NCBI GenBank assembly: GCA_965197575.1
Contig: OZ240214.1
Coordinates: 3,844,001 to 3,908,000 of the forward strand
From: VXOI01 sp965197575
Lineage (GTDB): Bacteria; Chloroflexota; Dehalococcoidia; Lucifugimonadales; UBA3495
Reading direction: 5' to 3'
Length of the DNA stretch: 64,000 nt
Both the position numbers and the translations under genes were made by a program. Positions 52,387 through 61,361 of the stretch are shown in pieces. The notes under the pieces are model-generated. The model was not told the DNA's origin and ran no database searches. It worked only from the letters and a program-made list of their open reading frames with translations. Every line of letters begins with the position of its first letter. Positions within the stretch are counted from its first letter, which is position 1.

Positions 52387-52710
52387 CTAAACGACCAGGA
52401 TTATCAACGCAATAATCACGCCAAGTAGTGCGGCAGATAAGGCAACGAACGAACCGAGCATCATTGTCGTGATGGCAGTCAACCGATTGTCTATCCGACC
52501 GAGTTCGGTGCGGACGTCGCTCAATTGGCCGCCCATGTCGTTGAACCGGCCGTTCACGTCGTCGAACCGGGCATTCATGTCACCGAACCGGGCATTCATG
52601 TCGGTTCGCAGAGTGTCGATAGACCGGTTTAATTCGCCCTGTTGATTGATGACCTGATCGTAGACCAATTCCAGTCGGCTGACCCGTTCCTCAATGGTTC
52701 TGGTGGTCAT
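52387..52710 (-). CDS. Small coiled-coil membrane protein with short repeats
   Basis: A 107-residue protein. The N-terminal two thirds are helical with 7-residue repeats (DMNARFG-DMNARFD-DVNGRFN-DMGGQLS), followed by a C-terminal membrane helix (MMLGSFVALSAALLGVIIALIILVV). Such proteins resemble apolipoprotein-like or 'Bdr'-type coiled coils anchored by their tail. The start at 52710 is chosen for the AGGAGAGG site; an ATG at 52740 lies inside the end of the previous gene. Function unknown. Confidence 0.7.
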   Translation of the reverse strand: MTTRTIEERVSRLELVYDQVINQQGELNRSIDTLRTDMNARFGDMNARFDDVNGRFNDMGGQLSDVRTELGRIDNRLTAITTMMLGSFVALSAALLGVIIALIILVV

Positions 52711-52736
52711 TGTTTCCTCTCCTGAATACTCGCCGT

Positions 52737-53189
52737 TCAACCCAGCGACTCTAAAATTTCGGTCACCAGCCGGTTCACCTCGGCGCCGTCGGCCTTCCCC
52801 CGGACCTGGGGCATGAGCCTTCCCATGACCTTGCCCTTGTCCTGGGGGCCCGCAGCCCCGACTTCGCCAATCACGCCGGAAGCCAGCTCGACGATTTCTT
52901 GCTCGCTGAGCTGCGGCGGCAAATAGGCCTCCAGCACGGCCAGGTCGGCGGCCTCCTTGGCCGCCAGCTCGTGGCGGGCGCCCTGCTCGAAAGCGCGGAT
53001 GCTCTCCCGGCGGTCGTTCACCTGCTTCGAGACCACCTCGATCATGGCCGGGTCGTCCAGCGACTTGCCGCGCTCCTTCTCCACCGCTTGCACCGCGAAT
53101 TTAAGGTAGCGCAGAGCGTCCAAGCGGCCTTGGTCCCGCTGGCGCATCGAGTTCCGGATATCGTCCTCTAACTTGTCTCTAAGAGCCAT
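52737..53189 (-). CDS. GatB/YqeY domain protein
   Basis: A 150-residue YqeY-like protein. Family segments: LEDDIRNSMRQRDQGRLDALRYLKFAVQAVEKE, KQVNDRRESIRAFEQGARHELAAKEAADLAVLEAYLPPQLSEQEI, and KGKVMGRLMPQVRGKADGAEVNRLVTEIL, the helical tail domain shared with GatB. Free-standing YqeY may bind tRNA, but its role is uncertain. Its stop lies just upstream of the coiled-coil gene. Confidence 0.88.
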   Translation of the reverse strand: MALRDKLEDDIRNSMRQRDQGRLDALRYLKFAVQAVEKERGKSLDDPAMIEVVSKQVNDRRESIRAFEQGARHELAAKEAADLAVLEAYLPPQLSEQEIVELASGVIGEVGAAGPQDKGKVMGRLMPQVRGKADGAEVNRLVTEILESLG

Positions 53190-53240
53190 GTGCCTCGCCA
53201 GCCCGGATGCGGTTCCCGTATTCTACCCCTTCCCATAACG

Positions 53241-53447
53241 CTTGTCGTGTCCCCCCAACGGGTGGCGCACCAAGCCAAGCAACTGTCCGGCGACGCCCGG
53301 TTGGGCCGCCTTTGGAGTGTAGCGAACATGCTTCCCGCATAATATTATATGCCCAAGATGTTTCTGTGCTCCGATGCCATTGGCCGAGACCTTGACCACT
53401 TGGAGTTGCTTCTGGACATCCTGCAACCGCTGACCGAGACGGGTTAG
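53241..53447 (+). pseudogene. Decayed PaREP1 family gene fragment (third copy)
   Basis: On the plus strand, a frame ending at the TAG at 53445-53447 reads QAKQLSGDARLGRLWSVANMLPA, then an in-frame TAA, then YYMPKMFLCSDAIGRDLDHLELLLDILQPLTETG. This aligns with the middle and C-terminal parts of the two PaREP1 proteins at 43.2-44.1 kb (RQLSGDGRLRTLGDTANTLHGNYY..., ...ELLLDILQPLTEP). The N-terminal half is missing. The remnant sits 13 bases before the first methyltransferase gene, at the left edge of the restriction-modification island. Confidence 0.75.
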
Positions 53448-53460
53448 CGGAGCCGGTGGA

Positions 53461-54897
53461 GTGAAATTGAGCTATTCCCTGCGGCCATTAGAGACTTTAC
53501 CGGAGAGCCTTGAGGTCGTCTCGATGCGTCGCGGGCCGACGGAAGCGAGGCAGAGTCTGTATGAGCGCTTTGCGCCTCGAATACAGGTGAGCGACCATTT
53601 GAGCCGCAAGCTCGTTTCCTATCAGGGGAACAAGAACGCGCCGGGCCTTCGCTGGCTGAAGTACAAAGAGGGGTTCTCCGCCGGACTGGTAAAGGGACTG
53701 CTGGAACAAACACCTGCGAAGAGCGTGCTTGATCCGTTTTCCGGCTCTGGAACCTCTGTGCTCACCGCGGGCAGCATGGGCATACCAGGAACCGGCATTG
53801 AGATTATGCCCATTGGAAATCTGGCGGCAAGGGCCATCGCCGCCGTTTCCAACGGGTTGGAACCGGACCGGCTTGCCAAAGCATCAAACGCTGTCATGGA
53901 GGCTATTTCACAAGGCGACTACAACGACCGCTTTCTATTTCCGCACGTCCCGATTACAGAGCACGCCTTCCCGGAGGCCACCGAAAAGGACTTGGCGAAG
54001 GCTCGGGAATCTATTGCCGGAGTTACCGACCCGTCGCTTGGCACGGTCCTGACTTTGGCCTGCGTAAGCGTACTCGAAGAGGTCAGCTACACTCGGAAGG
54101 ACGGGCAATTCCTGCGGTGGGACCCCCAATCAGGACGGAAGGTCAGCCGAAGACTGCATAAAGAATCCGTACCCACGCTCGGGGAATCATTGCGTCGCCG
54201 CTTGGCTGAGATAGCCATTGATATTCCGGCGCTCAAACAAAAATATGGCGGAGCGGCCACTGAATTTATCGACGGGTCAAGTCTCACCGAACTCCGGCAT
54301 CTGCCAACAGAAACCTTTGACGCCGTTGTAACTTCTCCTCCGTATGCCAACCGCTACGATTACACCCGCACCTACGCTCTGGAGCTGGCATACCTTGGCT
54401 ACGATGCCAACCGGTTCAAAGAACTGCGGCAGGCGCTGCTATCCGCAACTGTCGAAAATCGCTCAAAGCGGGAAATCCTGGCCAGAGAATATGGAGAGGC
54501 TGAGCGATTTTCCCAAGCCGTCGCGATGGCAAATGGCCAGGAAGCATTGCAGGAAGCTCTGAACATTCTCAAGGCGAACATCGAGCATCTCAGCAATCGC
54601 AACATTATCAGCTTGGTCGAAAACTACTTCACCGAGATGGCCCTGATAATTAGCGAACTCGGCCGGCTGATAACGCCGGGCGGAAGCGTGTATATGGTGA
54701 ACGACAACGTCCGCTATCACGGCGAGGAGATTCCGGTTGACCTCATTCTGTCGGACTTTGCCGAGCAATCCAGCTTTCGGTGTGAGGCTATCTGGACTCT
54801 CAAACAAGGGAAAGGCAATTCAAGCCAGCAAATGGGACGTTATGGGCGGCAGGAAATCCGCAAGTGCGTGTACCGCTGGAAAAAATGCGATGGTTGA
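53461..54897 (+). CDS. Type II DNA methyltransferase (N4-cytosine/N6-adenine class)
   Basis: A 478-residue DNA methyltransferase. The SAM-binding motif I is LDPFSGSGTS (residues 90-99) and the catalytic motif IV is VVTSPPYANRYDY (289-301); the SPPY form is typical of N4-cytosine enzymes. The motif order I then IV leaves a large region between (residues 110-285) that may carry the target-recognition part. All key motifs look intact. GTG start. The following REase gene starts eight bases before its stop, so the pair forms a type II module whose endonuclease is broken. XcyI-type partners recognise CCCGGG, but the site here is unknown. Confidence 0.86.
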   Translation: MKLSYSLRPLETLPESLEVVSMRRGPTEARQSLYERFAPRIQVSDHLSRKLVSYQGNKNAPGLRWLKYKEGFSAGLVKGLLEQTPAKSVLDPFSGSGTSVLTAGSMGIPGTGIEIMPIGNLAARAIAAVSNGLEPDRLAKASNAVMEAISQGDYNDRFLFPHVPITEHAFPEATEKDLAKARESIAGVTDPSLGTVLTLACVSVLEEVSYTRKDGQFLRWDPQSGRKVSRRLHKESVPTLGESLRRRLAEIAIDIPALKQKYGGAATEFIDGSSLTELRHLPTETFDAVVTSPPYANRYDYTRTYALELAYLGYDANRFKELRQALLSATVENRSKREILAREYGEAERFSQAVAMANGQEALQEALNILKANIEHLSNRNIISLVENYFTEMALIISELGRLITPGGSVYMVNDNVRYHGEEIPVDLILSDFAEQSSFRCEAIWTLKQGKGNSSQQMGRYGRQEIRKCVYRWKKCDG

Positions 54898-55840
54898 GCG
54901 GGAGATGCGCCTTGAGGAAGCCCGCCAGCGCGCTCTGATAATCTCTGAGCGGATTCGCGAGCGTTCGGATTTGACGGCCCGCCGGACTATTGAAGAATTT
55001 TCGGCTCCGCTCGACTACGAAAACCGATTGAAAGACCTTGCCATAGCACCGGAAGCATGGCAGCACGTTCACGACGCCGGAATTGACCCGAAACTGGTGT
55101 TCGCCCACCCTGACATTCTGCGGGCTCACCCACAAACCTCCCTGCACTATCGAGGAATCGCCACCCTCTCGCTAAAGCGCGTGCAGGCTATGGCTACCCA
55201 AGTTAAGAATTGGGAAGATGGCACTCGTATCCGTCGACCCACTTTGCAAAGATGCCAAAACGTAGCTCGCACTTATAATGCCGTCGTATCGGTCATCATT
55301 ACGGGAACGGATGGGTGGACGCTCGAAAATGGATACCGGAACGTTTTGGCCACCATCGGAATCACAGAAGACGGGTCCTTACGCAACATAGTTGGTCAGG
55401 AAGGCGAGGCGGCAGTTAAGGACCGCATAGCTGAGTGGCTTGAATTGAACAATGCCATCGCCACACGAGTTGAGGGAGCGGTTACTTGGCTCGGAAACGA
55501 TGGCAGCTTGCGAATGATATAAGGCTCCGAACCTGACATCAGTTTCCAAACCCGGGATGAGAATGACGAATGGCAAATCATGGCAACAATCGAGGTAAAG
55601 AGCGGCACCGACCCAGCAGGCGCGCTTGAACGCCTGGGCGCCATTCAAAAAAGTTTCGCCGAAACGCCTGCCAGGTCTCGAAACTTTGCAGTTCTTGGCG
55701 TTGTGACCCCCGAAATGAGAAGGCGCTTAAACGATATGAACGTTGCAAGGGATTTTTCGCTATACCGCATTTTGCATGACAACGATTCCTGGGATGATTT
55801 CGTGCGCGAAATATTCCATCACACGCTTCGCATTATTTAG
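54890..55840 (+). pseudogene. XcyI-like type II restriction endonuclease, interrupted by an in-frame stop
   Basis: From the ATG at 54890 the frame runs 210 codons and meets a TAA at 55520-55522. The same frame then continues without another stop to 55840. The part after the stop holds the PD...ExK core: P215-D216, then E235-V236-K237 in ATIEVKSGTDPAGALERLGAIQKSF. The part before it has LVFAHPDILRAHPQTSLHYRGIATLSLKRVQ and an N-terminal helix region. I call it XcyI-like from memory of that family's EVK...DPAGALERxG segment. With the core after the stop, no active enzyme should be made unless the stop is read through. Sequencing error is possible. Confidence 0.75.
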
Positions 55841-55848
55841 CCTCGCCC

Positions 55849-56889
55849 TCACCCCCCGCCCCGCCGCGCCCGCAGCAGCAGCAGCGCTAGCAGCAGCAGG
55901 CACATGCCGCCGCCTGCGCCCAGCAGCACGACCGAGGCTGCCGTGGAGAGTACCTCCATGCCGTCTAGGGCTTGGGAGGCTTCTTCCAAGGCCACCGCTA
56001 CGCCACCCGTTAGGATCAGCACGCCGTAGAGGAAGCGGATGCGCGACGGCTCCACTCGCCGCGTGGCGCTGGCGCCAACCTGCGAGCCAACGGACGCCGC
56101 CGCCAGCATCAGCGCCGCCATCAACGGGTCCACCCGGTCGGCCAGGGCGTAGGCGAACGCCCCTACCGAGCCCGTGATGATTATCTGGAACAAGTCGGTG
56201 CCGATGGCTACTGTGGTCGGGACGCCAAGGACGTAAATGAGCACCGGCATCAGGATGAACCCCCCACCGGCGCCCAGCAGCCCCGCAATGAACCCGATGC
56301 CGAATCCGATGCCCATCGGCACGAAGACCGATATGCGGTCTATCCTCGAAACAGGCAGGGCGACATAGGTGGGAATCCAGCCCACCCCAGGCAAGCCAAT
56401 CCGGTGCGGCGGAATTCGGAGAGAACGAACGCGTTGGGTCAGCCCGGCGGTGGTGACTTCATCTTCCCGGCTTCCCTCGCGGCGACGGGTGCGCCAGTAG
56501 TCGTAGAGGATGAACAACCCCAGCGACGAAAGGAAGCTCACGTAGATGTAGCGGATGACCGGCCCGGCTACTCCGGCGGCTTCCAGCGCGGAGTTAACCC
56601 ATTCCGCCAGGAATATTGCCGGAATGGTGCCGGTCACCATCAGCGCTCCCAGCTTGAAATCGACGTTGCCGAACCTGCGGTGCTTCAGCGTGTTGATCAA
56701 AGACGTGCCCATGACCAGCGTGAGGCCGGTGCCCACCGCGTACACCGGAGGCACGCCGAACACCAGCAGTCCCCCGGTGATCAGGAACCCGCCGCCCACG
56801 CCGAAGAACCCGCCCAGCGTCCCCACGATCAAGCCGAGGAACACCAGCAGCGCCGGGTGAATGGCTACGTCGGCGTTGGGAAAGTACAC
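55849..56889 (-). CDS. TauE/SafE family sulfite/sulfonate exporter
   Basis: A 346-residue membrane protein of the TauE/SafE family. The repeated GGFFGVGGGFLITG (near residue 27) and GLLGAGGGFILMPVLIY (near residue 205) motifs are diagnostic, with about eight spans and a charged central loop (YWRTRRREGSREDE). It could export sulfite or organosulfonates. It starts at a GTG five bases downstream of a tiny membrane-protein gene on the same strand, with which it is probably co-transcribed. Confidence 0.88.
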   Translation of the reverse strand: MYFPNADVAIHPALLVFLGLIVGTLGGFFGVGGGFLITGGLLVFGVPPVYAVGTGLTLVMGTSLINTLKHRRFGNVDFKLGALMVTGTIPAIFLAEWVNSALEAAGVAGPVIRYIYVSFLSSLGLFILYDYWRTRRREGSREDEVTTAGLTQRVRSLRIPPHRIGLPGVGWIPTYVALPVSRIDRISVFVPMGIGFGIGFIAGLLGAGGGFILMPVLIYVLGVPTTVAIGTDLFQIIITGSVGAFAYALADRVDPLMAALMLAAASVGSQVGASATRRVEPSRIRFLYGVLILTGGVAVALEEASQALDGMEVLSTAASVVLLGAGGGMCLLLLALLLLRARRGGG

Positions 56890-56893
56890 TCGC

Positions 56894-57064
56894 TCAGTCC
56901 GCCCGGGCTTTCGGCTTCAGCTTCCCGACCCAGGAGGCGAGCCGGAACAGCCCTCCCCAGAAAAGGCTCAACACCAGGCTCGCCGCGCCAATCACCCCCA
57001 GCACGAACAATCCCCACAGGACCGGCTGGGCTGCGCTAAGGTTGGTCAGAAACTCGTTCACCAT
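56894..57064 (-). CDS. Small single-span membrane protein upstream of the TauE/SafE gene
   Basis: A 56-residue frame starting at an ATG (57062-57064) preceded by GGGGGCG. It begins MVNEFLTNLSAAQPVLWG, then a hydrophobic helix (about residues 17-41, GLFVLGVIGAASLVLSLFWG), and ends in a basic tail (KLKPKARAD). Its TGA lies four bases before the GTG of the transporter gene. The size, clean membrane helix and tight spacing support a real gene, perhaps an accessory subunit of the exporter. No family is recognised. Confidence 0.6.
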   Translation of the reverse strand: MVNEFLTNLSAAQPVLWGLFVLGVIGAASLVLSLFWGGLFRLASWVGKLKPKARAD

Positions 57065-57226
57065 CGCCCCCGGATAGTCAGACGAAAAGGCTGTTCAGGC
57101 TAAGCCCGAATCCACCGAAGGAATGGGAATTGCAGGTGTGATAAAAGGGTGCAAGGGTGCTCCTCTGAATCTGGGATAATGGTTTTTTGACCGGAAAACC
57201 GACCCCGGAGAAGGAGCACCTTTTAG

Positions 57227-58552
57227 ATGCTACCACGCAACCGCCCCGAACGCATCCAAATCGCCTTCGACGACCACCGCCTGGTGGCCAATGCCGGACT
57301 TCTCCTTCCGGCCACCCTGGCCCGGCGTCTCGGTCTGCCGCAACTGGTTGAGCAACACCTGGACCTGGGCCTTGCCCCCGGGCGGGCCAACACCGGCGAC
57401 AAGCTGATGACCCTGGTGGCCTCCGCCCTGGCCGGAGGCGACTGCATCGACGATGCCGACGCGCTGCGTTCCGGCAGCACCGGGCGGGTCCTGGGGTGTG
57501 TGGTCAAGGCGCCGTCCACTCTGGGCACCTTCCTGCGCAGCTTCCGCTGGGGGCACGTACGCCAGCTGGACCGGGTCAGCCGGGAACTGCTGGCCCGGGC
57601 CTGGGCCACCGGGGCCGGTCCCGGCGACAGTCCGTTGACCATCGACCTGGACTCCACCATCTGCGAGACCTACGGCCTGGCCAAGGAGGGTGCCCGCCGC
57701 CACGGCTACACCGGCCAGCGGGGCTATCACCCGCTGCTGGCCGTGGCGGCGGGCACCGGCGAGGTGCTGATGGCCCGCCTCCGGGAGGGCCGGGCCAACA
57801 CCGCCCGGGGAGCGGCTCATTTCCTGCGGGAGACGTTGAGCCGGGTGCGCTACGCCGGGGCCACGGGACAAATCACGGTGCGGGCCGACAGCGGCTTTTA
57901 TACCCACGCCGTGGTCCAGGTCTGCCGCAAGTTGAAAGTCCGCTTCTCCATCACCGTCCGCCTGCGCCAGAACCTGCGAAATCTGATCGAGGCCATACCC
58001 GAGGCGGACTGGAGGCCCATCCCCTACTGGATGGAGGGTGCCGCCGACGTGGCTGAAACCACCTACACCCCCTTCAGGACTGAACCCGGCGCCGCGCCGC
58101 TGCGGCTCATCGTCCGGCGGGTGAGGCCCACCCCCGGCTCTCAACTGGCGTTGTTCGCCAACTACAGCTACCACGCCTTCATCACCGACCGGGAGGGGGA
58201 TGCCCTGGAACTGGAGGCCGATCACCGCGGCCACGCCGAGATTGAGAACGCCATCCGGGATCTGAAGTACGGCGTGGGGCTCAATCATCTCCCCTCGGGG
58301 CGCTTCGCCGCCAACGCCGCCTGGCTGGCGGTACAGGTCGTGGCCCACAACCTGGCCCGCTGGACCGGGCGCATCGTCCTGGAGGAGGCAGCGGCGACCA
58401 CCAAGACCCTCCGGCACCGCCTCTTCTCCTTGGCCGGACGCATCACCCGCAAGGCCCGTGGCCTCACTCTGCATCTCCCCAAGGGCTGGCCCTGGGAAAC
58501 CCAGTTCCTCTCTGCCCTGGCGCGGTTGCGGGCCATTCCACTCCCGGCTTGA
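57227..58552 (+). CDS. IS1380-family transposase
   Basis: A 441-residue DDE transposase. Acidic-site regions are TIDLDSTICETYG (about residue 138-150), TVRADSGFYTHAV, and the Glu-containing AEIENAIRDLKYGVGLNHLPSGRFAANAAWL, with HGYTGQRGYHPLLA typical of IS1380. No frameshift or internal stop is seen, so it may be active. The ATG follows a GAAGGAG site. A 445-codon open frame on the opposite strand is only its shadow. Confidence 0.92.
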   Translation: MLPRNRPERIQIAFDDHRLVANAGLLLPATLARRLGLPQLVEQHLDLGLAPGRANTGDKLMTLVASALAGGDCIDDADALRSGSTGRVLGCVVKAPSTLGTFLRSFRWGHVRQLDRVSRELLARAWATGAGPGDSPLTIDLDSTICETYGLAKEGARRHGYTGQRGYHPLLAVAAGTGEVLMARLREGRANTARGAAHFLRETLSRVRYAGATGQITVRADSGFYTHAVVQVCRKLKVRFSITVRLRQNLRNLIEAIPEADWRPIPYWMEGAADVAETTYTPFRTEPGAAPLRLIVRRVRPTPGSQLALFANYSYHAFITDREGDALELEADHRGHAEIENAIRDLKYGVGLNHLPSGRFAANAAWLAVQVVAHNLARWTGRIVLEEAAATTKTLRHRLFSLAGRITRKARGLTLHLPKGWPWETQFLSALARLRAIPLPA

Positions 58553-58770
58553 CGCCACCGGATGCAACCAATTTGCCCATCAACCAATTGAATGTCCCCG
58601 CCAACTCGCACCAACCAGGTCAGCGAGAGTCCTCTGCTGACTGTCGTCCCACGGTCTGTATTACCCAGGGCCACTCCGGGCCACCATTGCCCCCGTCTTC
58701 CGGCCAATGATTCCACCATTGGCCCTCCCATCCCACTAATCTCCCACTCAAGAGCCCAAATAACTCCCTA
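58553..58770. other. Non-coding 3' part of the IS1380 element
   Basis: Between the transposase stop and the right inverted repeat are about 220 C/A-rich bases without a supported gene; this is a normal feature for the family. Confidence 0.5.
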
Positions 58771-58795
58771 TCGGTGGATTTGGGCTAAGTAAGTT

Positions 58796-58801
58796 TATAA
58801 T
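58796..58801 (+). promoter_or_regulatory. TATAAT -10 box at the right edge of the insertion sequence
   Basis: TATAAT ends nine bases before the GTG of the metalloprotease gene and begins eight bases outside the IS right end. No ribosome site lies between. The element may have replaced the -35 region of this gene. Confidence 0.4.
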
Positions 58802-58810
58802 GCCTGCCAA

Positions 58811-60034
58811 GTGCGAAACGCGGCGAAAAAGGGGCTGCTCAGCTTGATGGCGGCTATCCTCCTGGTCTGGGCGGCTGCTGGCGACTACCGGCCTTCGGCG
58901 CTGGAGGTGGCCACCGCTCCGTACTGGTACGACCTGCTCCGTTGGGAGGCAAGCAACCTCCCCGGCAAATGGCTCCGCAAGCTGGGCGGCCTCCTGCCTT
59001 GGAACTCGACTCCCGCCAGAGCCGATGGAATCGCCTTGGCCGAAGAGTTCTTCCGGTTGGGGGAGGAAGTCCGGTCGCTGGAGCAAGAATTCCTGGACGG
59101 CGGCGGTACGGACTTCGAGCTTCGGACTAGGATCGAAGGGCTGCAACAACGGCGGCGCGACATCCGGCCGGTGGTCGAGGAGACCATGGAGTCGGAGATC
59201 GGCGCGGTGCTGACGGAGGAGGGGTTCGTCTCCCGATTCGGGTTCATCTTCCCGCCGGTGGACACCGTGTACGCTCGGTCGCCTGGGGTGCTGGTCCTCT
59301 CGCCCCGCGACCGCATCTTCCGGTTGGAGACTACGCTGCTCCGGCCCGGCATCGACGACTGGGAGCGGGAAGCCCTGGAAGACCTGGTGCTGCGGGAGCG
59401 TGATCTGTCGGCCATCGTGGAAAACACTGGCGGCGTGGCGATCTATCCGAGCGTGGTCTCGTCGTCGGGCAGCCTGCACCAAGCCCTGGTCACCACGGCC
59501 CACGAGTGGCTGCACCACTGGTTTTTCTTCCAACCGCTGGGCTGGCACTATTGGGACAGCCCGGAGATGACCACCCTCAACGAGACCGCGGCCACCTTGG
59601 GCGGGCGGGCCATCGGCGACCGGGCCTACACCGCGATGACCGGCAACGTGGTCGACCGCCCGCCGCCCGCCGCCGAGCCGGAACCCGACCCCAATAAGTT
59701 CGACTTCACAACGGCGATGCGGGAGACGCGCCTGCGGACCGAGGAACTGCTGGCTGAGGGCCGGACCGTTGAAGCCGAAGCCTACATGGAAGAGCGCCGC
59801 CTTCTGATGGTCGAGAACGGCTACAACATCCGCAAGATCAATCAAGCCTTCTTCGCCTTCCACGGTTCATACGCAACCAGCGCCGCCTCAGTCAGCCCCA
59901 TCGAGGACCAATTGCGGGCGCTACTGGAGCAGAGCGACTCGGTGGGCGCGTTTCTGAGGGCGGTCGCCGCCTCCGGCAGCTACGAGGAGTTTCTGGCCAA
60001 TCAGGGCCTCACTCTAAGCCGGACCGTCTACTGA
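58811..60034 (+). CDS. Putative HEXXH zinc metalloprotease
   Basis: A 407-residue exported or anchored protein. The N-terminal hydrophobic segment (about residues 8-24) is a signal or anchor. HEWLHH at 231-236 is an HEXXH zinc motif, and NETAATLGG with Glu258 lies 23 residues after it, as expected for a gluzincin third ligand. Flanking regions are helical with many charged residues (EEVRSLEQEFLD; LQQRRRDIRP). The family is not recognised. GTG start without a ribosome site, 22 bases from the end of the IS1380 element, so its expression may be affected by the insertion. Confidence 0.75.
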   Translation: MRNAAKKGLLSLMAAILLVWAAAGDYRPSALEVATAPYWYDLLRWEASNLPGKWLRKLGGLLPWNSTPARADGIALAEEFFRLGEEVRSLEQEFLDGGGTDFELRTRIEGLQQRRRDIRPVVEETMESEIGAVLTEEGFVSRFGFIFPPVDTVYARSPGVLVLSPRDRIFRLETTLLRPGIDDWEREALEDLVLRERDLSAIVENTGGVAIYPSVVSSSGSLHQALVTTAHEWLHHWFFFQPLGWHYWDSPEMTTLNETAATLGGRAIGDRAYTAMTGNVVDRPPPAAEPEPDPNKFDFTTAMRETRLRTEELLAEGRTVEAEAYMEERRLLMVENGYNIRKINQAFFAFHGSYATSAASVSPIEDQLRALLEQSDSVGAFLRAVAASGSYEEFLANQGLTLSRTVY

Positions 60035-60122
60035 CAGCAGGGGCTTTGATATACATTTGGATCCCGCTATTATTCCTTAGTATCGCCGCTGCAATGAACC
60101 TCTCGCACCTGGAGCAACAAGG

Positions 60123-61361
60123 ATGGTATTGGCGCAGGGCATCTATCGAGATACGCCGTTAGATGTATCGGAGATTCCCCAAAATGAGTTGAACATCGAT
60201 ATAAAGACTCGGAGCAATCCATTCTCTTGGACGGGCCAATTCTCTCCTCAATTGGTCCAAGTCTTGTTGGACCGGTATGCCTCTCAGAACTCGATAATTC
60301 TGGACCCTTTCTTAGGCAGCGGGACAGTGCTCCTCGAGGCAGCACGAATCGGGTTGCCTGCGTTCGGTAGCGAGATCAACCCGGCGGCAGTGGCTATGGC
60401 AAGAACATATCAATTCGCCAACGTGCCCTTAGTCGAGCGCAGGCTGTATCTCGAACACACAAGCAGATTGTTGGAGATGGCGCTTCTTCAGCCGACTTCT
60501 CCGTTGGAGGATGCCGAAAACTTGAAGTCCAGTCTCGTCGATATTGCATTCAGCACAGACGGATTCGTCCGGATTTTGACTGAGTTGCTAATTGTAATTG
60601 TCGACTTTTATAAGCCGTCGATTACAGTAGATAGGATTTTCAGAACATGGGAGAATATCGCAGCTACCGTGCTTACGTTGCCTTACTCCGAGAAGCCAAT
60701 CACGGCATTTAATTCCGATGTCCGACATCTTCCACTGCAAGATTCTTCTGTAAACTTTGTGCTGACTTCTCCGCCGTACATCAACGTCTTCAATTACCAT
60801 CAAAGATTTAGAGCATCGATGGAGGCGCTTAATTGGAATCTTCTTCAAGTCGCCCAATCCGAGTTCGGTGCAAACCGGAAGCATCGCAGCAATAGATTCC
60901 TAACAGTGGTCCAGTTCTGCCTGGATTTATCGTCAGCTTTCTTTGAACTCGGGAGGGTATGCAGGCCTGATGCTCGGTTGATCTTTGTCGTAGGAAGAGA
61001 GTCTATGGTTTCCGGAACCAAATTCTTGAATGGAGAGATAGTTTCCGAGCTCGCTGGCCGTGTTTTGGGGTTCGGAATGACCCTACGCCAAGAACGAGCA
61101 TTCCGCAATCGCTACGGTAATTGGATTTATGAAGATATCCTTCATTTCTCGCCTCCGTCCAAACTAACTACGCCTAGTTTCACGGAAGCAAGAATAGTCG
61201 CCCAGCAGGCTCTTGAGGACGCATATCGAACTGCACCAACGAAGGCCCTTGCAGGCCTGCTATCGGCTTTGGCAAACATAGAAGAGGTTGCACCGTCGCC
61301 CATGTATGATGCCGGTGTAGCCATCTTGTCAGACTCTCGGGGAAGGTATGGAAATGGATAG
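60123..61361 (+). CDS. Type II DNA methyltransferase (N4-cytosine-like), second module
   Basis: A 412-residue DNA methyltransferase. Motif I is ILDPFLGSGTVL (59-70), followed by FGSEINPAAVAMA, and motif IV is VLTSPPYINVFNY (213-225). No damage is visible. Base composition is clearly more AT-rich than in the surrounding genes, pointing to transfer. The ATG has an AAGGATGG context. Its last 14 bases overlap the start of the Bpu10I-like gene, so the two form a type II module. Bpu10I itself recognises CCTNAGC; the site here is not known. Confidence 0.87.
   Translation: MVLAQGIYRDTPLDVSEIPQNELNIDIKTRSNPFSWTGQFSPQLVQVLLDRYASQNSIILDPFLGSGTVLLEAARIGLPAFGSEINPAAVAMARTYQFANVPLVERRLYLEHTSRLLEMALLQPTSPLEDAENLKSSLVDIAFSTDGFVRILTELLIVIVDFYKPSITVDRIFRTWENIAATVLTLPYSEKPITAFNSDVRHLPLQDSSVNFVLTSPPYINVFNYHQRFRASMEALNWNLLQVAQSEFGANRKHRSNRFLTVVQFCLDLSSAFFELGRVCRPDARLIFVVGRESMVSGTKFLNGEIVSELAGRVLGFGMTLRQERAFRNRYGNWIYEDILHFSPPSKLTTPSFTEARIVAQQALEDAYRTAPTKALAGLLSALANIEEVAPSPMYDAGVAILSDSRGRYGNG

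Larger units (their letters stand above)
57101..58788 (+). mobile_element. IS1380-family insertion sequence
   Basis: A 1,688-bp element with one transposase gene. Its ends are imperfect inverted repeats: 57101-57118 (TAAGCCCGAATCCACCGA) matches the reverse complement of 58771-58788 at 16 of 18 positions. The size agrees with the IS1380 family. I find no convincing target duplication next to the ends, so the insertion may be old or rearranged. It lies between the exporter genes and a metalloprotease gene, and separates the two restriction-modification modules. Confidence 0.85.

Noticed and set aside
55520..55522. Selenocysteine insertion at the stop in the XcyI-like gene, given SelB in the window
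   Set aside because: The codon is TAA, not TGA, and an endonuclease core gives no reason for selenocysteine.
57230..58567. 445-codon frame opposite the transposase
   Set aside because: Antisense shadow; the plus strand carries clear IS1380 transposase motifs.
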